From: Terriglobia bacterium
GTDB taxonomy: Bacteria > Acidobacteriota > Terriglobia > Bryobacterales > Bryobacteraceae
Direction of reading: 5' to 3'
Assembly: GCA_020073265.1 (NCBI GenBank)
Contig: JAIQFN010000003.1
Span: forward strand, 62,001-126,000
Length of the DNA: 64,000 bases
The notes beneath the pieces were generated by a model that did not search any database, was not told where the DNA came from, and saw only the letters and a list, made by a program, of their open reading frames with translations. The position numbers and the translations under genes are program-made. Positions within the stretch are counted from its first letter, which is position 1, and the number at the start of each line of letters is the position of its first letter. Shown here in pieces: positions 16,064-23,823 of this stretch.

Positions 16064-16381
16064 CTACTCTTCAACCATAGATTCAAAGTCTCGAGAGCCG
16101 TGAATCACCCGGACGATCTCAATGCCTTTCGAAACCGGTCGATAAAAGACGACGTAGTTGCCGAAATTCTTCACTGCAGGCATGCGGGTGTGGGCCAAGA
16201 ACGGATTTCGCAGGGGCGTGCGCCGGCCGATCAGGGGATGCAGCCGCAAAAGCGTGAAGGTCTCCTCGGCGGCGTCGTAGAACCGCAGAGCGACTTCGAG
16301 GCCTGAGTCCCTGGCAATGTAGCGAGCGTGTTCGTCGAGATCCCGGCTGGCAGCGGGGCGTATAAGAATCCCGCGGGTCAC
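16064..16381 (-). CDS. ParE/RelE-superfamily toxin
   Basis: A 105-residue toxin of the ParE type: ILIRPAASRDLDEHARYIAR (about residues 5-24) is the N-terminal helical hairpin, followed by FTLLRLHPLIGRR, then NYVVFYRPVSKGIEIVRVIH and the C-terminal GSRDFESMVEE. ParE toxins inhibit DNA gyrase; RelE relatives cut mRNA at the ribosome. The pattern fits ParE better but the target is not proven. The start is GTG at 16381, overlapping the antitoxin stop (GTGA), typical coupling in which the antitoxin is translated first. Confidence 0.88.
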   Translation of the reverse strand: MTRGILIRPAASRDLDEHARYIARDSGLEVALRFYDAAEETFTLLRLHPLIGRRTPLRNPFLAHTRMPAVKNFGNYVVFYRPVSKGIEIVRVIHGSRDFESMVEE

Positions 16382-16635
16382 TTGGGCGGCTTGCGGCCGT
16401 TGGAAATCAACCGAGAGCGCTTCTTCTTCCAATAGGCCCGGTTCAGCTCGACAGTCTGGCCGGAAGCGATGCCTTCGAGCAACAGTGCTTCGATTTTCTC
16501 TGCTAGCATCCGCTTGTGATCTTCTCGAATCAGCGCGCGGACATATTCGCTCGGCGTGCTGTAGCCTTCGGTCTCGACCTGTCTTTCGACGTATTCTCTG
16601 AGACTCTTGGGGAGCGAGACGTTTAAGGAAGCCAT
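16378..16635 (-). CDS. ParD-like ribbon-helix-helix antitoxin
   Basis: An 85-residue antitoxin. The N-terminal ASLNVSLPKSLREYVERQVE is a ribbon-helix-helix DNA-binding motif, followed by GYSTPSEYVRALIREDHKR. The C-terminal half is the toxin-binding tail. ATG at 16635 was preferred over an upstream in-frame start because it places the beta strand of the RHH at residues 3-8, as in the family. The stop overlaps the toxin GTG. A pair of overlapping palindromes 27-49 bp upstream is the likely autoregulatory operator. Confidence 0.88.
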   Translation of the reverse strand: MASLNVSLPKSLREYVERQVETEGYSTPSEYVRALIREDHKRMLAEKIEALLLEGIASGQTVELNRAYWKKKRSRLISNGRKPPK

Positions 16636-16661
16636 GCCAACCGGACCCACTGCTAGGTTGC

Positions 16662-16684
16662 CAGTTATTGACAATAACTGTCAA
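16662..16684. promoter_or_regulatory. Overlapping palindromes: probable ParD operator
   Basis: CAGTTATTG-A-CAATAACTG (16662-16680) is a perfect 19-bp palindrome. It overlaps TTGACA-ATAAC-TGTCAA (16668-16684), which also supplies a TTGACA-like -35 on the gene's strand. It stands out as AT-rich in a GC-rich region, directly upstream of the antitoxin. Autorepression of this type is standard for parDE; binding here is inferred. Confidence 0.65.
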
Positions 16685-16731
16685 TAGCGTGCCGCCTGGG
16701 AGTTCGAGTGAGGGGGCACGGCGGAGCCGGA

Positions 16732-17106
16732 CTACTTGCGGACCGCTAGCGCGTCCTGCAGCTCGCGCGCGTAGTGCTCGATCTCCCCGGGCTGGACCGT
16801 GACCAGCGTCTTCTCGAAATCTTCCGCGGTTTCGAGCATGTGCTGCAAGTGCAGCGCGGCGATCTTCAGACACCAGGCGTCGGTGAGCGGGTGGCCCACC
16901 TTCTTGCTGACGGCCAGCAGCGCCGGATGAGGCAGCGCGACCACGCGCTCATCGAAAGGTTCGCCGCCGGTGGAGATTCCGAATTTGACGTCCACCGTGT
17001 CGGCGTGCCGGATGGAAATGGCGGTCTGAAGCCACGCGAAATGAACCTGCCAGGTGCGCCCGAAAGGATCGGGGCCGACTTGGAACTGACGGAAGTTGTC
17101 GAGCAT
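16732..17106 (-). CDS. Conserved hypothetical protein
   Basis: A 124-residue soluble protein opening MLDNFRQFQVGPDPFGRTWQ, continuing VHFAWLQTAISIRHADTVDV and ending in a helical stretch (CLKIAALHLQHMLETAEDFE) followed by EIEHYARELQDA. I believe it belongs to a family of conserved acidobacterial hypotheticals, but I know no function. It has no signal peptide and no metal-binding motif. It lies 38 bp after folE on the same strand and may be the last gene of the PTPS-folE operon. Confidence 0.7.
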   Translation of the reverse strand: MLDNFRQFQVGPDPFGRTWQVHFAWLQTAISIRHADTVDVKFGISTGGEPFDERVVALPHPALLAVSKKVGHPLTDAWCLKIAALHLQHMLETAEDFEKTLVTVQPGEIEHYARELQDALAVRK

Positions 17107-17144
17107 CTAGGTTGATTGAACCACAGGCGCGCGCGCCGGTGCCA

Positions 17145-17762
17145 CTACACGAAGGCGTGGTTCCTCTGCGACACCAGCGAGAGAAACTCGTCGCGGGTCT
17201 CCTTGCGCTTGCGGAAGGCGCCCAGCATCGCGCTGGTCACCGTGCCGGAGTGCTGCTTTTCGACGCCTCGCATCATCATGCAGAAGTGCCGGGCCTCGCA
17301 GATCACTCCCACACCCCGCGGCTGCAGCACTTCGGCCAGCGTGGCCGCGACGTCGTGAGTGAGCCGTTCCTGAACCTGCAGCCGGCGGGCGAACATGTCC
17401 ACGATGCGCGGGATTTTGCTCAGGCCGATCACCCGGTCCTTGGGCAGATAGGCCACGTGCATGGTCCCGAAGAACGGCAGCAAGTGGTGCTCGCACATGC
17501 TGTAGAACTCGATGTCCTTCACCACCACCATCTCGTCGCACTTCTCCGAGAACAGTGCGCCGTTGATGATGCTCTGGACGTCGGTCTGGTAGCCGCTGGT
17601 CAGGAAGCGCAGCGCTTTCTCCGCGCGATCCGGAGTGCGAACCAATCCTTCGCGCGACGTGTCCTCGCCAATCTTGACCAATAGCTTCTTCATCAGCGCC
17701 GCGATGGACTCCTCGTCCAGCTTGGGCTGCATCACTTTGACCAGCGCTTTCTTCGGCTTCAT
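17145..17762 (-). CDS. folE: GTP cyclohydrolase I
   Basis: A 205-residue GTP cyclohydrolase I, converting GTP to 7,8-dihydroneopterin triphosphate for folate and other pterins or deazapurines. It has the family features [31 protein letters not shown] with zinc-binding Cys and His residues, [31 protein letters not shown] and [20 protein letters not shown] with the second zinc cysteine. The ATG at 17762 directly abuts the stop of the upstream PTPS gene, so the three genes form one operon. Its product is the substrate expected for the two PTPS-family neighbours. Confidence 0.96.
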   Translation of the reverse strand: MKPKKALVKVMQPKLDEESIAALMKKLLVKIGEDTSREGLVRTPDRAEKALRFLTSGYQTDVQSIINGALFSEKCDEMVVVKDIEFYSMCEHHLLPFFGTMHVAYLPKDRVIGLSKIPRIVDMFARRLQVQERLTHDVAATLAEVLQPRGVGVICEARHFCMMMRGVEKQHSGTVTSAMLGAFRKRKETRDEFLSLVSQRNHAFV

Positions 17763-18188
17763 TTAACTCACTCGCGATTCGAACAGGTTGCGGCGCGTCT
17801 CGCGCAGCCGGATGGCTTCCAGGCGCGGCCACTCACCAGGGAAAGCGGCGCGCCAATGCTGTTTCAACCGGTCCTCGATCACGCTGATGATGTTCTCAGA
17901 GGTGGGGACCAGTTTTTTGAAATCCGCCAGGTCGGCGTTCAGGTACTTGTGATCGAAGTCATGCACCACGTGATCGGCCACCAGGCGGTCCAACGCGGGA
18001 ACATTCACCGCCTGCCCGGTGGCGGGATCGAGCGGACCGGCGGCGGTTACTTCCAGGACATAGTCGTGCCCATGGCCGTGAGGATTGTTGCACTTGCCGT
18101 ACAGCTCGCGGTTTTCCTCTTCCGAAAGCCGAGCGGCATTGAGCCGGTGCGAGGCGGCGAAACGGTAGCGGCGTGTCACGCGCATCAT
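17763..18188 (-). CDS. 6-pyruvoyl-tetrahydropterin synthase / QueD family protein (with catalytic Cys)
   Basis: A 141-residue PTPS-fold enzyme. RRYRFAASHRLN provides the first zinc His (H14), and LYGKCNNPHGHGHDY contains the catalytic Cys (C33) and zinc ligands H39 and H41. FDHKYLN and the late IRLRETRRN supply other active-site residues. This subfamily acts on dihydroneopterin triphosphate to give 6-pyruvoyl- or 6-carboxy-tetrahydropterin, feeding biopterin-like cofactors or queuosine; the sequence resembles the mammalian-type CNNPHGHGH motif. It overlaps its paralogue by 4 bp and abuts folE. Confidence 0.9.
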   Translation of the reverse strand: MMRVTRRYRFAASHRLNAARLSEEENRELYGKCNNPHGHGHDYVLEVTAAGPLDPATGQAVNVPALDRLVADHVVHDFDHKYLNADLADFKKLVPTSENIISVIEDRLKQHWRAAFPGEWPRLEAIRLRETRRNLFESRVS

Positions 18189-18601
18189 CGGCGACCCCCT
18201 GCGTAATCGACGTACAGATCCTCGGTCTCGTACAGCCGGACGTTGTTCAGGCGCGTGCGGGCGCCGTCGAAGAAGGGCGTCAGGCGGTTCCAGATTTCAG
18301 CCGCGACGTTTTCCGTGGTGGGCACCACCCGATCGAAGGGCGGCACCTCGTAGTTGAGGAAGCGGTGATCCATCGGCTCGATCACCACCTCCTGCAGGAT
18401 CTCCTTCAGCCGCTTGAGGTCGAAGATCATGCCGGTTTCCGGATCGGGGTCGCCTTCCAGCGTCACTTCGAGCACGTAATTGTGCCCGTGCCCGTTCGGA
18501 TTGGCGGCCGCGCCGTAGAGTTCACGATTCTGCTCGGCCGTCAGGGACGGCTGGCAGCAAACGTGCGACGCAGAAAATTCGGCTCTGCGAGTGATCAGCA
18601 T
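18185..18601 (-). CDS. PTPS/QueD family paralogue lacking the canonical catalytic Cys
   Basis: A 138-residue second PTPS-fold protein, clearly paralogous to its neighbour: RRAEFSASHVCCQPSL, LYGAAANPNGHGHNYVLEV, PMDHRFLN, VRLYETEDLYVDY. The three zinc histidines are kept (H13, H38, H40), but the position that is Cys in the neighbour is Ala here. Two cysteines (C15-C16) lie just after the first His instead. Loss or relocation of the nucleophile suggests a different reaction, as in the PTPS-III group that bypasses FolB, or a structural role. Start ATG 18601 has AGGA 5 nt upstream; an upstream in-frame ATG is less likely. First gene of the operon, divergent from the TlpA-like gene. Confidence 0.85.
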   Translation of the reverse strand: MLITRRAEFSASHVCCQPSLTAEQNRELYGAAANPNGHGHNYVLEVTLEGDPDPETGMIFDLKRLKEILQEVVIEPMDHRFLNYEVPPFDRVVPTTENVAAEIWNRLTPFFDGARTRLNNVRLYETEDLYVDYAGGRR

Positions 18602-18680
18602 TGGTCCTATTATGTGATGCTCCCTCTTGGGGTTGGGATACTCTAATATTATAAGAGAAGGTGTGGGGACCGACACGAAA

Positions 18681-19226
18681 ATGACTCATTCCAAAGTAGA
18701 TCAGGCAATCAAGCTGGCTATCGGAGCGGGCCTCGTGGCGCTGGCCTTCGTGGTTGTTTCCACCATGCAGAACCACATTGTGGGAGTGGGGGAAAGCGCA
18801 CCCAGTTTCAGCATCACCACCGACAAGGGCCAGCAAATCACGCCCCGGGATTTCGGCGGCAAGGTTCTGGTGCTGAACTTCTGGGCGAGCTGGTGCCCGC
18901 CCTGCGTGCAGGAGGCTCCCTCGCTGAACGAGTTCGCCAAGGAACTCGCGCCGTCGGGCGTGGTGGTTCTGGCGGTCAGCGTCGACCAGAACCAGAGCCA
19001 GTATCAGGCCTTCATCAAGAAGTTCCAGGTGGCCTTCCAGACGGTGCGCGATCCCGAGGAGAACCTGAGCTACAAGTACGGGACCTTCCAGTTTCCGGAA
19101 AGCTACATCATCGATCGCAACGGCAAGGTGGTGCGCAAGTTCCCGGGCCTGCCGGATCGCGACGGCCGGACCATCCCGTGGACCGATCCGGAGCTGATGA
19201 GCTACGTCAAGTCGCTGGGGTCCTGA
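18681..19226 (+). CDS. TlpA/ResA-like membrane-anchored thioredoxin
   Basis: A 181-residue protein with an N-terminal membrane anchor (AIGAGLVALAFVVVSTM, about residues 14-30) and an extracytoplasmic redoxin domain. GESAPSFSITTDKGQQITPR opens the AhpC/TSA-type fold; NFWASWCPPCVQEAPSL carries the redox-active CPPC; YIIDRNGKVVRKF is the cis-Pro/strand region. Such proteins reduce disulfides in the periplasm, for example for cytochrome c maturation, but no partner gene is adjacent. ATG 18681 was chosen; an in-frame GTG at 18663 would add six residues and has a purine-rich stretch before it. Confidence 0.88.
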   Translation: MTHSKVDQAIKLAIGAGLVALAFVVVSTMQNHIVGVGESAPSFSITTDKGQQITPRDFGGKVLVLNFWASWCPPCVQEAPSLNEFAKELAPSGVVVLAVSVDQNQSQYQAFIKKFQVAFQTVRDPEENLSYKYGTFQFPESYIIDRNGKVVRKFPGLPDRDGRTIPWTDPELMSYVKSLGS

Positions 19227-19296
19227 TGCGGAAGCACGCCTGGTATTCGGACACGGACCCCAAGGCCGCGAGCGGTCGTAGCTTAAGTTGACGGCC

Positions 19297-20718
19297 ATGA
19301 TTCCCTCCGCCGTGCTCGAGGCCGTCCACAAGGTGCTGGGAGCTCGCGGGTATCTGCATCGGCCCGAGGACCTGACGCTGTATGAGTACGACGGCGGGGT
19401 GGATAAGGCGCGGCCGGACCTGGTGGTTTTTCCGCAATCCACTCAGGACGTCGCCGCCATCGTCAGGATCGCGGCCGAAGAAGAAATCCCGATCGTCGGC
19501 CGCGGTGCCGGTACCGGTCTGAGCGGCGGCGCGATCCCGCAATCCGGCGGCATCGTTATTTCGTTCGCGCGCATGAATCGCATCGTGGCTACCGATCTCT
19601 ACGATGAGCGCGCGCTGCTCGAGCCGGGCGTGGTGAACCTCGAAATCACGCAGGCGGTGGAGCGGCAGGGCTATTTCTACGCGCCCGATCCTTCCAGCCA
19701 GCGGGCTTGCACCATCGGCGGCAACGTGGCGGAGAACTCGGGCGGGCCTCATACGCTGGCCTACGGTGTCACCACCAATCACGTGCTGGGGCTGGAGGCG
19801 GTGCTGCCGGATGGCACCCTGATCGCCACCGGCGGGAATGCGCCCGATCTGGCGGGTTACGACCTGACCGGCCTGCTCACCGGTTCGGAAGGCACGCTGG
19901 CGCTGGTCACGCGCATCACGGCGCGGCTGATGCGCCAGCCCGAGCTGGTGAAGACGCTGCTGGCCATCTACGATCGCGTGGACGATTGCGCGGATTCGGT
20001 GGCCGAGATCACCTCGCGCGCCATCACGCCGGCCGCCATCGAGATGCTGGATGGCGTGATGCTGCGCATGGTGGAGGAAGACACGCACGCCGGCTACCCC
20101 ATGGACGCCTCCGCGGTGCTGTTGATCGAGCTCGAAGGGCTGCGGGAAGCCGTGGAAGAGCAGGTGGCGCAGATCGAGGACGCCTGCAAAACCTGCCGCG
20201 CGCGTGAGGTCCGCATCGCGCGTTCGGCCGCCGAGCGCGAGCTGCTGTGGAAGGGACGCAAGAACGCCTTCGGTGCGGTGGGCCGTGTGAGCCCTTCCTA
20301 CTACGTGCAGGACGGCGTGGTGCCTCGCACCAAGATCGCGCCCACGCTGCGCGAGATCGGCAGGATCTCGGAGCAGTACGGCCTGACGATCAGCAACATT
20401 TTCCACGCCGGCGACGGCAACATGCATCCCATCATCCTGTTTGATGCGCGCAAGCCGGGAGAACTCGACCGCGCGCGGGCGGCCGGCGACGACATCCTCC
20501 GGTTCTGCATCGCCGAGGGAGGCTCCATCACCGGCGAGCACGGCGTGGGACTGGAGAAGAAGGAGCTGATCGGCGAACAGTTCTCCGACGACAGCCTGGG
20601 GATGATCCGGCGCTTCAAGACGCTGTTCGATCCGGCCTGCCGGCTGAATCCGGGCAAGATGCTTCCCACCGGCAAAGGCTGCATGGAGATCCGCCAGCCG
20701 GCCGGTATGCTGGTGTAG
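19297..20718 (+). CDS. glcD: FAD-linked glycolate/D-lactate oxidase subunit (GlcD-like)
   Basis: A 473-residue FAD-binding oxidoreductase. The PCMH FAD domain has PIVGRGAGTGLSGGAIPQSG (about residues 67-86), YAPDPSSQRACTIGGNVAEN and GVTTNHVLGLEAVLPDG. The C-terminal FAD-oxidase domain has SNIFHAGDGNMHPIILFD, containing the active-site His motif, and GGSITGEHGVGLEKK. The enzyme oxidises glycolate or another 2-hydroxy acid and normally works with GlcE and the iron-sulfur subunit GlcF, which are not adjacent here. ATG 19297 is preferred; a TTG at 19288 is an alternative. It ends 18 bp before the convergent peroxiredoxin-like gene. Confidence 0.9.
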   Translation: MIPSAVLEAVHKVLGARGYLHRPEDLTLYEYDGGVDKARPDLVVFPQSTQDVAAIVRIAAEEEIPIVGRGAGTGLSGGAIPQSGGIVISFARMNRIVATDLYDERALLEPGVVNLEITQAVERQGYFYAPDPSSQRACTIGGNVAENSGGPHTLAYGVTTNHVLGLEAVLPDGTLIATGGNAPDLAGYDLTGLLTGSEGTLALVTRITARLMRQPELVKTLLAIYDRVDDCADSVAEITSRAITPAAIEMLDGVMLRMVEEDTHAGYPMDASAVLLIELEGLREAVEEQVAQIEDACKTCRAREVRIARSAAERELLWKGRKNAFGAVGRVSPSYYVQDGVVPRTKIAPTLREIGRISEQYGLTISNIFHAGDGNMHPIILFDARKPGELDRARAAGDDILRFCIAEGGSITGEHGVGLEKKELIGEQFSDDSLGMIRRFKTLFDPACRLNPGKMLPTGKGCMEIRQPAGMLV

Positions 20719-20736
20719 CGGCCGCGACCGCGTGAG

Positions 20737-21270
20737 TTACGGCAGTGCCGCCAGCAAGGCTTCAACGGGCGCGTTGTCGCCGAAAGTCTGGCTGATGTGC
20801 GCGTAGCGGTCCAGGTTGCCCGGGCCGAATACAAAACTACCGCCGAGCTGAAACGGATTCTTGCCGGTACGATGCTGGCGGAATCCGCCTTTCTGCGCGC
20901 GCTTGCGGGCCACGCCGTTGTCGGAGCGGAATAGGTGGAGCAGATTGGCGGATTTCAGGCCCACGCTGCGATAGGCCTGGCGGTGCGCATCGATCAGCAG
21001 CGGGAACTGGATGCCAGTCTCTTCGCGGAACTGAGCGGCGTAGCGTGCATCGCCCAGACCGATGGCCGCGACTTTGGCGCCGCGCGCCTCAAAATCCGCT
21101 TGGTGCTCGCGCAACTGCGCGATGTGCTCGCGGCAGAAGAGTCACCCGTAGTGGCGCAGGAAAACGATCACCGCGGGAGTTGCTTCCCACAGCGAGCCGA
21201 GGCGGATGCTGGCTCCATAGGAGTCGGGCAAGGCGATGCCGGCCAGGGTTTGACTCAGAGTTGAAGCCAC
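20737..21270 (-). CDS. Peroxiredoxin-like (AhpC/TSA_2 family) protein with in-frame TGA at the redox CxxC: candidate selenoprotein
   Basis: Reading from GTG 21270, one continuous frame of 178 codons is interrupted only by a TGA at codon 43 (21142-21144). The protein before it ends TPAVIVFLRHYG; after it comes LFCREHIAQLREHQADFEAR. In the AhpC/TSA_2 (PRXL2-like) family this position is the first Cys of the G-C-x-x-C-R-E redox motif, so the TGA replaces exactly the active-site residue, giving U-L-F-C. The downstream part (KVAAIGLGDARYAAQF, FPLLIDAHRQAYRSVGL, GGSFVFGPGN) keeps the family pattern with no other lesion. A 6-bp hairpin lies 20-35 nt after the TGA. Selenocysteine insertion is inferred; simple TGC-to-TGA decay is the alternative. 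Confidence 0.75.
21107..21122 (-). promoter_or_regulatory. Candidate bacterial SECIS hairpin
   Basis: On the coding strand UCGCGC-AGUU-GCGCGA forms a perfect 6-bp stem with a 4-nt loop. The loop begins 26 nt after the UGA at 21144-21142 and has a G in its second position. Bacterial SECIS elements are hairpins just downstream of the UGA with a G in the first two loop positions, so spacing and form fit. GC-rich coding sequence can form hairpins by chance. Confidence 0.5.
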
Positions 21271-21289
21271 ACCAGAAATCTAACACAGG

Positions 21290-23089
21290 CTATCGCACGG
21301 CTAGCGTCGCCACGTTGCTGGCTCGGCTGCCGGAAGCGATCACAACCGGCGCCTGCGGATTAGCGCCGATCCCGCCGGGCACGATGCAATTGATCTGATC
21401 CAAGCCCCGGAAGCCGGGCGCCCGGCCGGCGAAAGTAACGGCGCAGTCCTGGCCCGCGATGGTCACCGACGGTTGCTGGTCGGCGTAGAAAAGGCCGCCG
21501 CGGGGCGTGAGGTGTCCCAGACCGGTAGCGAAGAGCTCGACGGAATCGCCGGCGTGCAGCGGATTGTCCGCCGACACGACGTTGTGGTTCACGCCGCTCA
21601 ATGCCGCTGCCGCGCCGCTTCCCGATGCGTCCAGTGTGAAGATGGCCGGTACTGCTGCTTCGACCAACAGATTGACCGTGTGCGAGCCGCTACTGTTGCG
21701 GACCGTGAGCTTCACGAGTCCACTCAGGGTGTCGGGAATCACGGCGTCGATTTGCGTGGCCGCCACGTAGTAGAGCGGGATGGCCGAATCGTTTATCAGC
21801 ACCTGAGTGCCGCCCAGGTCTAGCGGGTAAGGAAGGGCGGCTTGAGCCGTTTGGCTCGAGAGGGCTGTTCCATAAATGGCCACGAACATCTCGGGCGCGA
21901 CGCTCAGAGGAAACACCTTCGGGGCCGCCGGGAGCACTCTTGCGATCGACGGTCCCGCTTTGAGGGTGAAGACCTGGGTTCCGCCGGCAGCGAGCGTTCT
22001 TCGGTTGTCGCCGACCGTGAGCGCCGGAGAGACCGCGGTCAGCGTGAGCGGGCCAGCCGGAAACAGATCCGTATAAGCGACGTCGCCGGAAGGAATGTTC
22101 AGCTCCTTGGAGTACGCTGGCCGGTCGGCCGCGCCGGTGACGGAGGTAAGGGTGAGGCTGGCATCCTCGGCCGTGCGCGCGGTAACGTTCAGCCCTCCGT
22201 TGACTGACAGAAACGGATCGTCTTCCGCGGCGGCGCCGACACTCATCCATTGGTTCGTTCCATTGAGAAAGGACTGAATGATTTGCGCGGCGGGATGCGA
22301 GGCGGATGTGATGTTCGCGATGCCGTGCGCGTCGGGCGGGCAGAGCCGGGTGAATCCGACCAGGCCCCCCGGATCCACATGGCAGAAGGGCAGCACGCGC
22401 GTGCGGCCGGGCAAGTAGAAGCCCAGGGACGCGCTGGAGAGCGCAACCACGCCGTCGTCGAAACCGGGCATCACGGCCAGGCCGGTGCCGCCGTCACCGA
22501 TCGCGGCAATGGCATCCACTCCGCGCAGGTCATCGGTTCCTTGATTCCAGGTTGCCAGGTCAAACAGGAAGCGGCTGCCGCTGGCCAGCTCCTTGAGCTG
22601 CGCGGTGAAGTCGGCCAACGACCCCAGGCCGGTCCCGAAGTGCGGAGTTGCCAGGAAGACCGCTTTGCGAACGTGCGTGTCGCCGGGCGGATGGAACGCG
22701 CCCGCGCTGTTCTGCTTTCCGCTCAGGTAGCTGCGCAGGACCAGCCCGCCCATGCTGTGGACCACCACGTCCACCAGTTCGACGGCCTGGCCGTCCTGGT
22801 AGCGCAGGCCGGCGAGAAAGCCCGCGAAAGCCGCGCCCAAGTCCTCAATGGAGGCCGTGGACGGGACGCTGCAGGTGTTGAAGAAGAGGCTGACTTCGCC
22901 GTTGCTCTGCAAAACCTGATCGGCCACGCCGAACGTGTCGGAAAAGGAAGAGGGGCACAGGTTCTGATGCCCGTTGATAAACACAACCGGAGGCTTGGAA
23001 GTACGCGGCAGCGGAGCGGCCGGAGGAATCAACTGCGGGCAGGCAGAGCCGGCCAACAGGAGCGCGCCGATACCGCGTGCAAGGATCAT
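21290..23089 (-). CDS. Secreted alpha/beta-hydrolase (lipase-like) with TIGR03437-type C-terminal domain
   Basis: A 599-residue secreted protein. A signal peptide with a possible lipobox-like Ala-Cys at 16-17 is followed by an alpha/beta-hydrolase domain: PPVVFINGHQNLCPSSF, then the nucleophile elbow VVHSMGGLVLRSYL (GHSMGG-like, about residues 108-121) and FLATPHFGTGLGSL, typical of PGAP1/lipase-class enzymes. After a linker domain the C-terminal ~220 residues (PEMFVAIYGTALSSQTAQA, LYYVAATQIDAVIPD, VELFATGLG, FRGLDQINCIVPGGI) match the TIGR03437 domain common in Solibacter-like genomes. Likely an esterase or lipase acting outside the cell; the substrate is unknown. Confidence 0.82.
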   Translation of the reverse strand: MILARGIGALLLAGSACPQLIPPAAPLPRTSKPPVVFINGHQNLCPSSFSDTFGVADQVLQSNGEVSLFFNTCSVPSTASIEDLGAAFAGFLAGLRYQDGQAVELVDVVVHSMGGLVLRSYLSGKQNSAGAFHPPGDTHVRKAVFLATPHFGTGLGSLADFTAQLKELASGSRFLFDLATWNQGTDDLRGVDAIAAIGDGGTGLAVMPGFDDGVVALSSASLGFYLPGRTRVLPFCHVDPGGLVGFTRLCPPDAHGIANITSASHPAAQIIQSFLNGTNQWMSVGAAAEDDPFLSVNGGLNVTARTAEDASLTLTSVTGAADRPAYSKELNIPSGDVAYTDLFPAGPLTLTAVSPALTVGDNRRTLAAGGTQVFTLKAGPSIARVLPAAPKVFPLSVAPEMFVAIYGTALSSQTAQAALPYPLDLGGTQVLINDSAIPLYYVAATQIDAVIPDTLSGLVKLTVRNSSGSHTVNLLVEAAVPAIFTLDASGSGAAAALSGVNHNVVSADNPLHAGDSVELFATGLGHLTPRGGLFYADQQPSVTIAGQDCAVTFAGRAPGFRGLDQINCIVPGGIGANPQAPVVIASGSRASNVATLAVR

Positions 23090-23110
23090 GCGCCTTATCG
23101 ACTTACTCCA

Positions 23111-23157
23111 GGCGTTCGCGTGATTGGGAACGCGGCACGCGCGAGAGCGTGCGCCAC
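23111..23157 (-). repeat. Twin-hairpin intergenic repeat, copy D
   Basis: On the minus strand the element starts 3 nt after the clpP stop and follows the same plan as copies A, B, C and E, but with more drift: hairpin 2 keeps GCGTTC/GAACGC with an enlarged loop. Its orientation is sense relative to clpP. Confidence 0.7.
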
Positions 23158-23160
23158 AGC

Positions 23161-23778
23161 TTAACGCGTAGGAACCGGCTGCAGGGCGCGGCTCTCGATG
23201 ATGCGATCGATGATGCCGTACTCGAGCGCCTGATCCGGTTCGAGAATATAATCGCGATCCACGTCGCGCGCGATGCGGTCCGCCGGCTGGCCGGTGGCGT
23301 TCGCGAGGATCTGGTTGAGCGATTCGCGCATACGCAGGATTTCGCGCGCATAGATGTCGATGTCGGTGGCCTGCCCGCCCAGGCCGCTCATGGAAGGCTG
23401 GTGGATCAGGATGCGCGAGTGCGGCAGGCTGTAGCGCTTGCCCTTGGTGCCGCAGGCGAGCAGCACCGCGGCCATGGAGGCGGCCTGCCCCACGCAGTAA
23501 GTCACGATGTCGGGCTCGATCAGGTTCATGGTGTCGAGAATAGCGAGGCCGGCGGTGATGGAGCCGCCCGGAGAATTGATATACAGCGAGATGTCCTTCT
23601 CCGGATCTTCCGCCGCCAGGAACAGCATCTGCGCGATGACCAGGTTCGCCACATTATCGTCGATGGGCGTGCCCAGGAAAATGATGTTCTCCTTGAGCAG
23701 GCGCGAGTAGATATCGAACGCGCGTTCGCCTCGCGAGGTCTGTTCGACCACCATCGGCACCAGGACAGAATTCTGCAT
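23161..23778 (-). CDS. clpP: ATP-dependent Clp protease proteolytic subunit
   Basis: A 205-residue serine protease that forms the ClpP tetradecamer. The catalytic triad is S101 (in [13 protein letters not shown]), H126 (in [11 protein letters not shown]) and D172 (in [12 protein letters not shown]). [13 protein letters not shown] forms the oxyanion region. The start ATG 23778 has an AGGGAG Shine-Dalgarno about 9 nt upstream; an open upstream extension lacks homology. It is not followed by clpX, and tig is not adjacent, so the usual tig-clpP-clpX order is broken here. A Clp-type AAA+ ATPase lies at 28605 but is of ClpA/B rather than ClpX type. Confidence 0.97.
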   Translation of the reverse strand: MQNSVLVPMVVEQTSRGERAFDIYSRLLKENIIFLGTPIDDNVANLVIAQMLFLAAEDPEKDISLYINSPGGSITAGLAILDTMNLIEPDIVTYCVGQAASMAAVLLACGTKGKRYSLPHSRILIHQPSMSGLGGQATDIDIYAREILRMRESLNQILANATGQPADRIARDVDRDYILEPDQALEYGIIDRIIESRALQPVPTR

Positions 23779-23823
23779 TAACAAACTCCCTTCAAAACAT
23801 CCATGATACCGCGCCCCGCCTAG

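Noticed and set aside
16064-16873. Upstream extension of the toxin frame to 269 codons
   Set aside because: The extension runs antiparallel to nothing conserved, is Arg-rich and overlaps the antitoxin; the GTG coupled to the antitoxin stop gives the family length of 105 residues.
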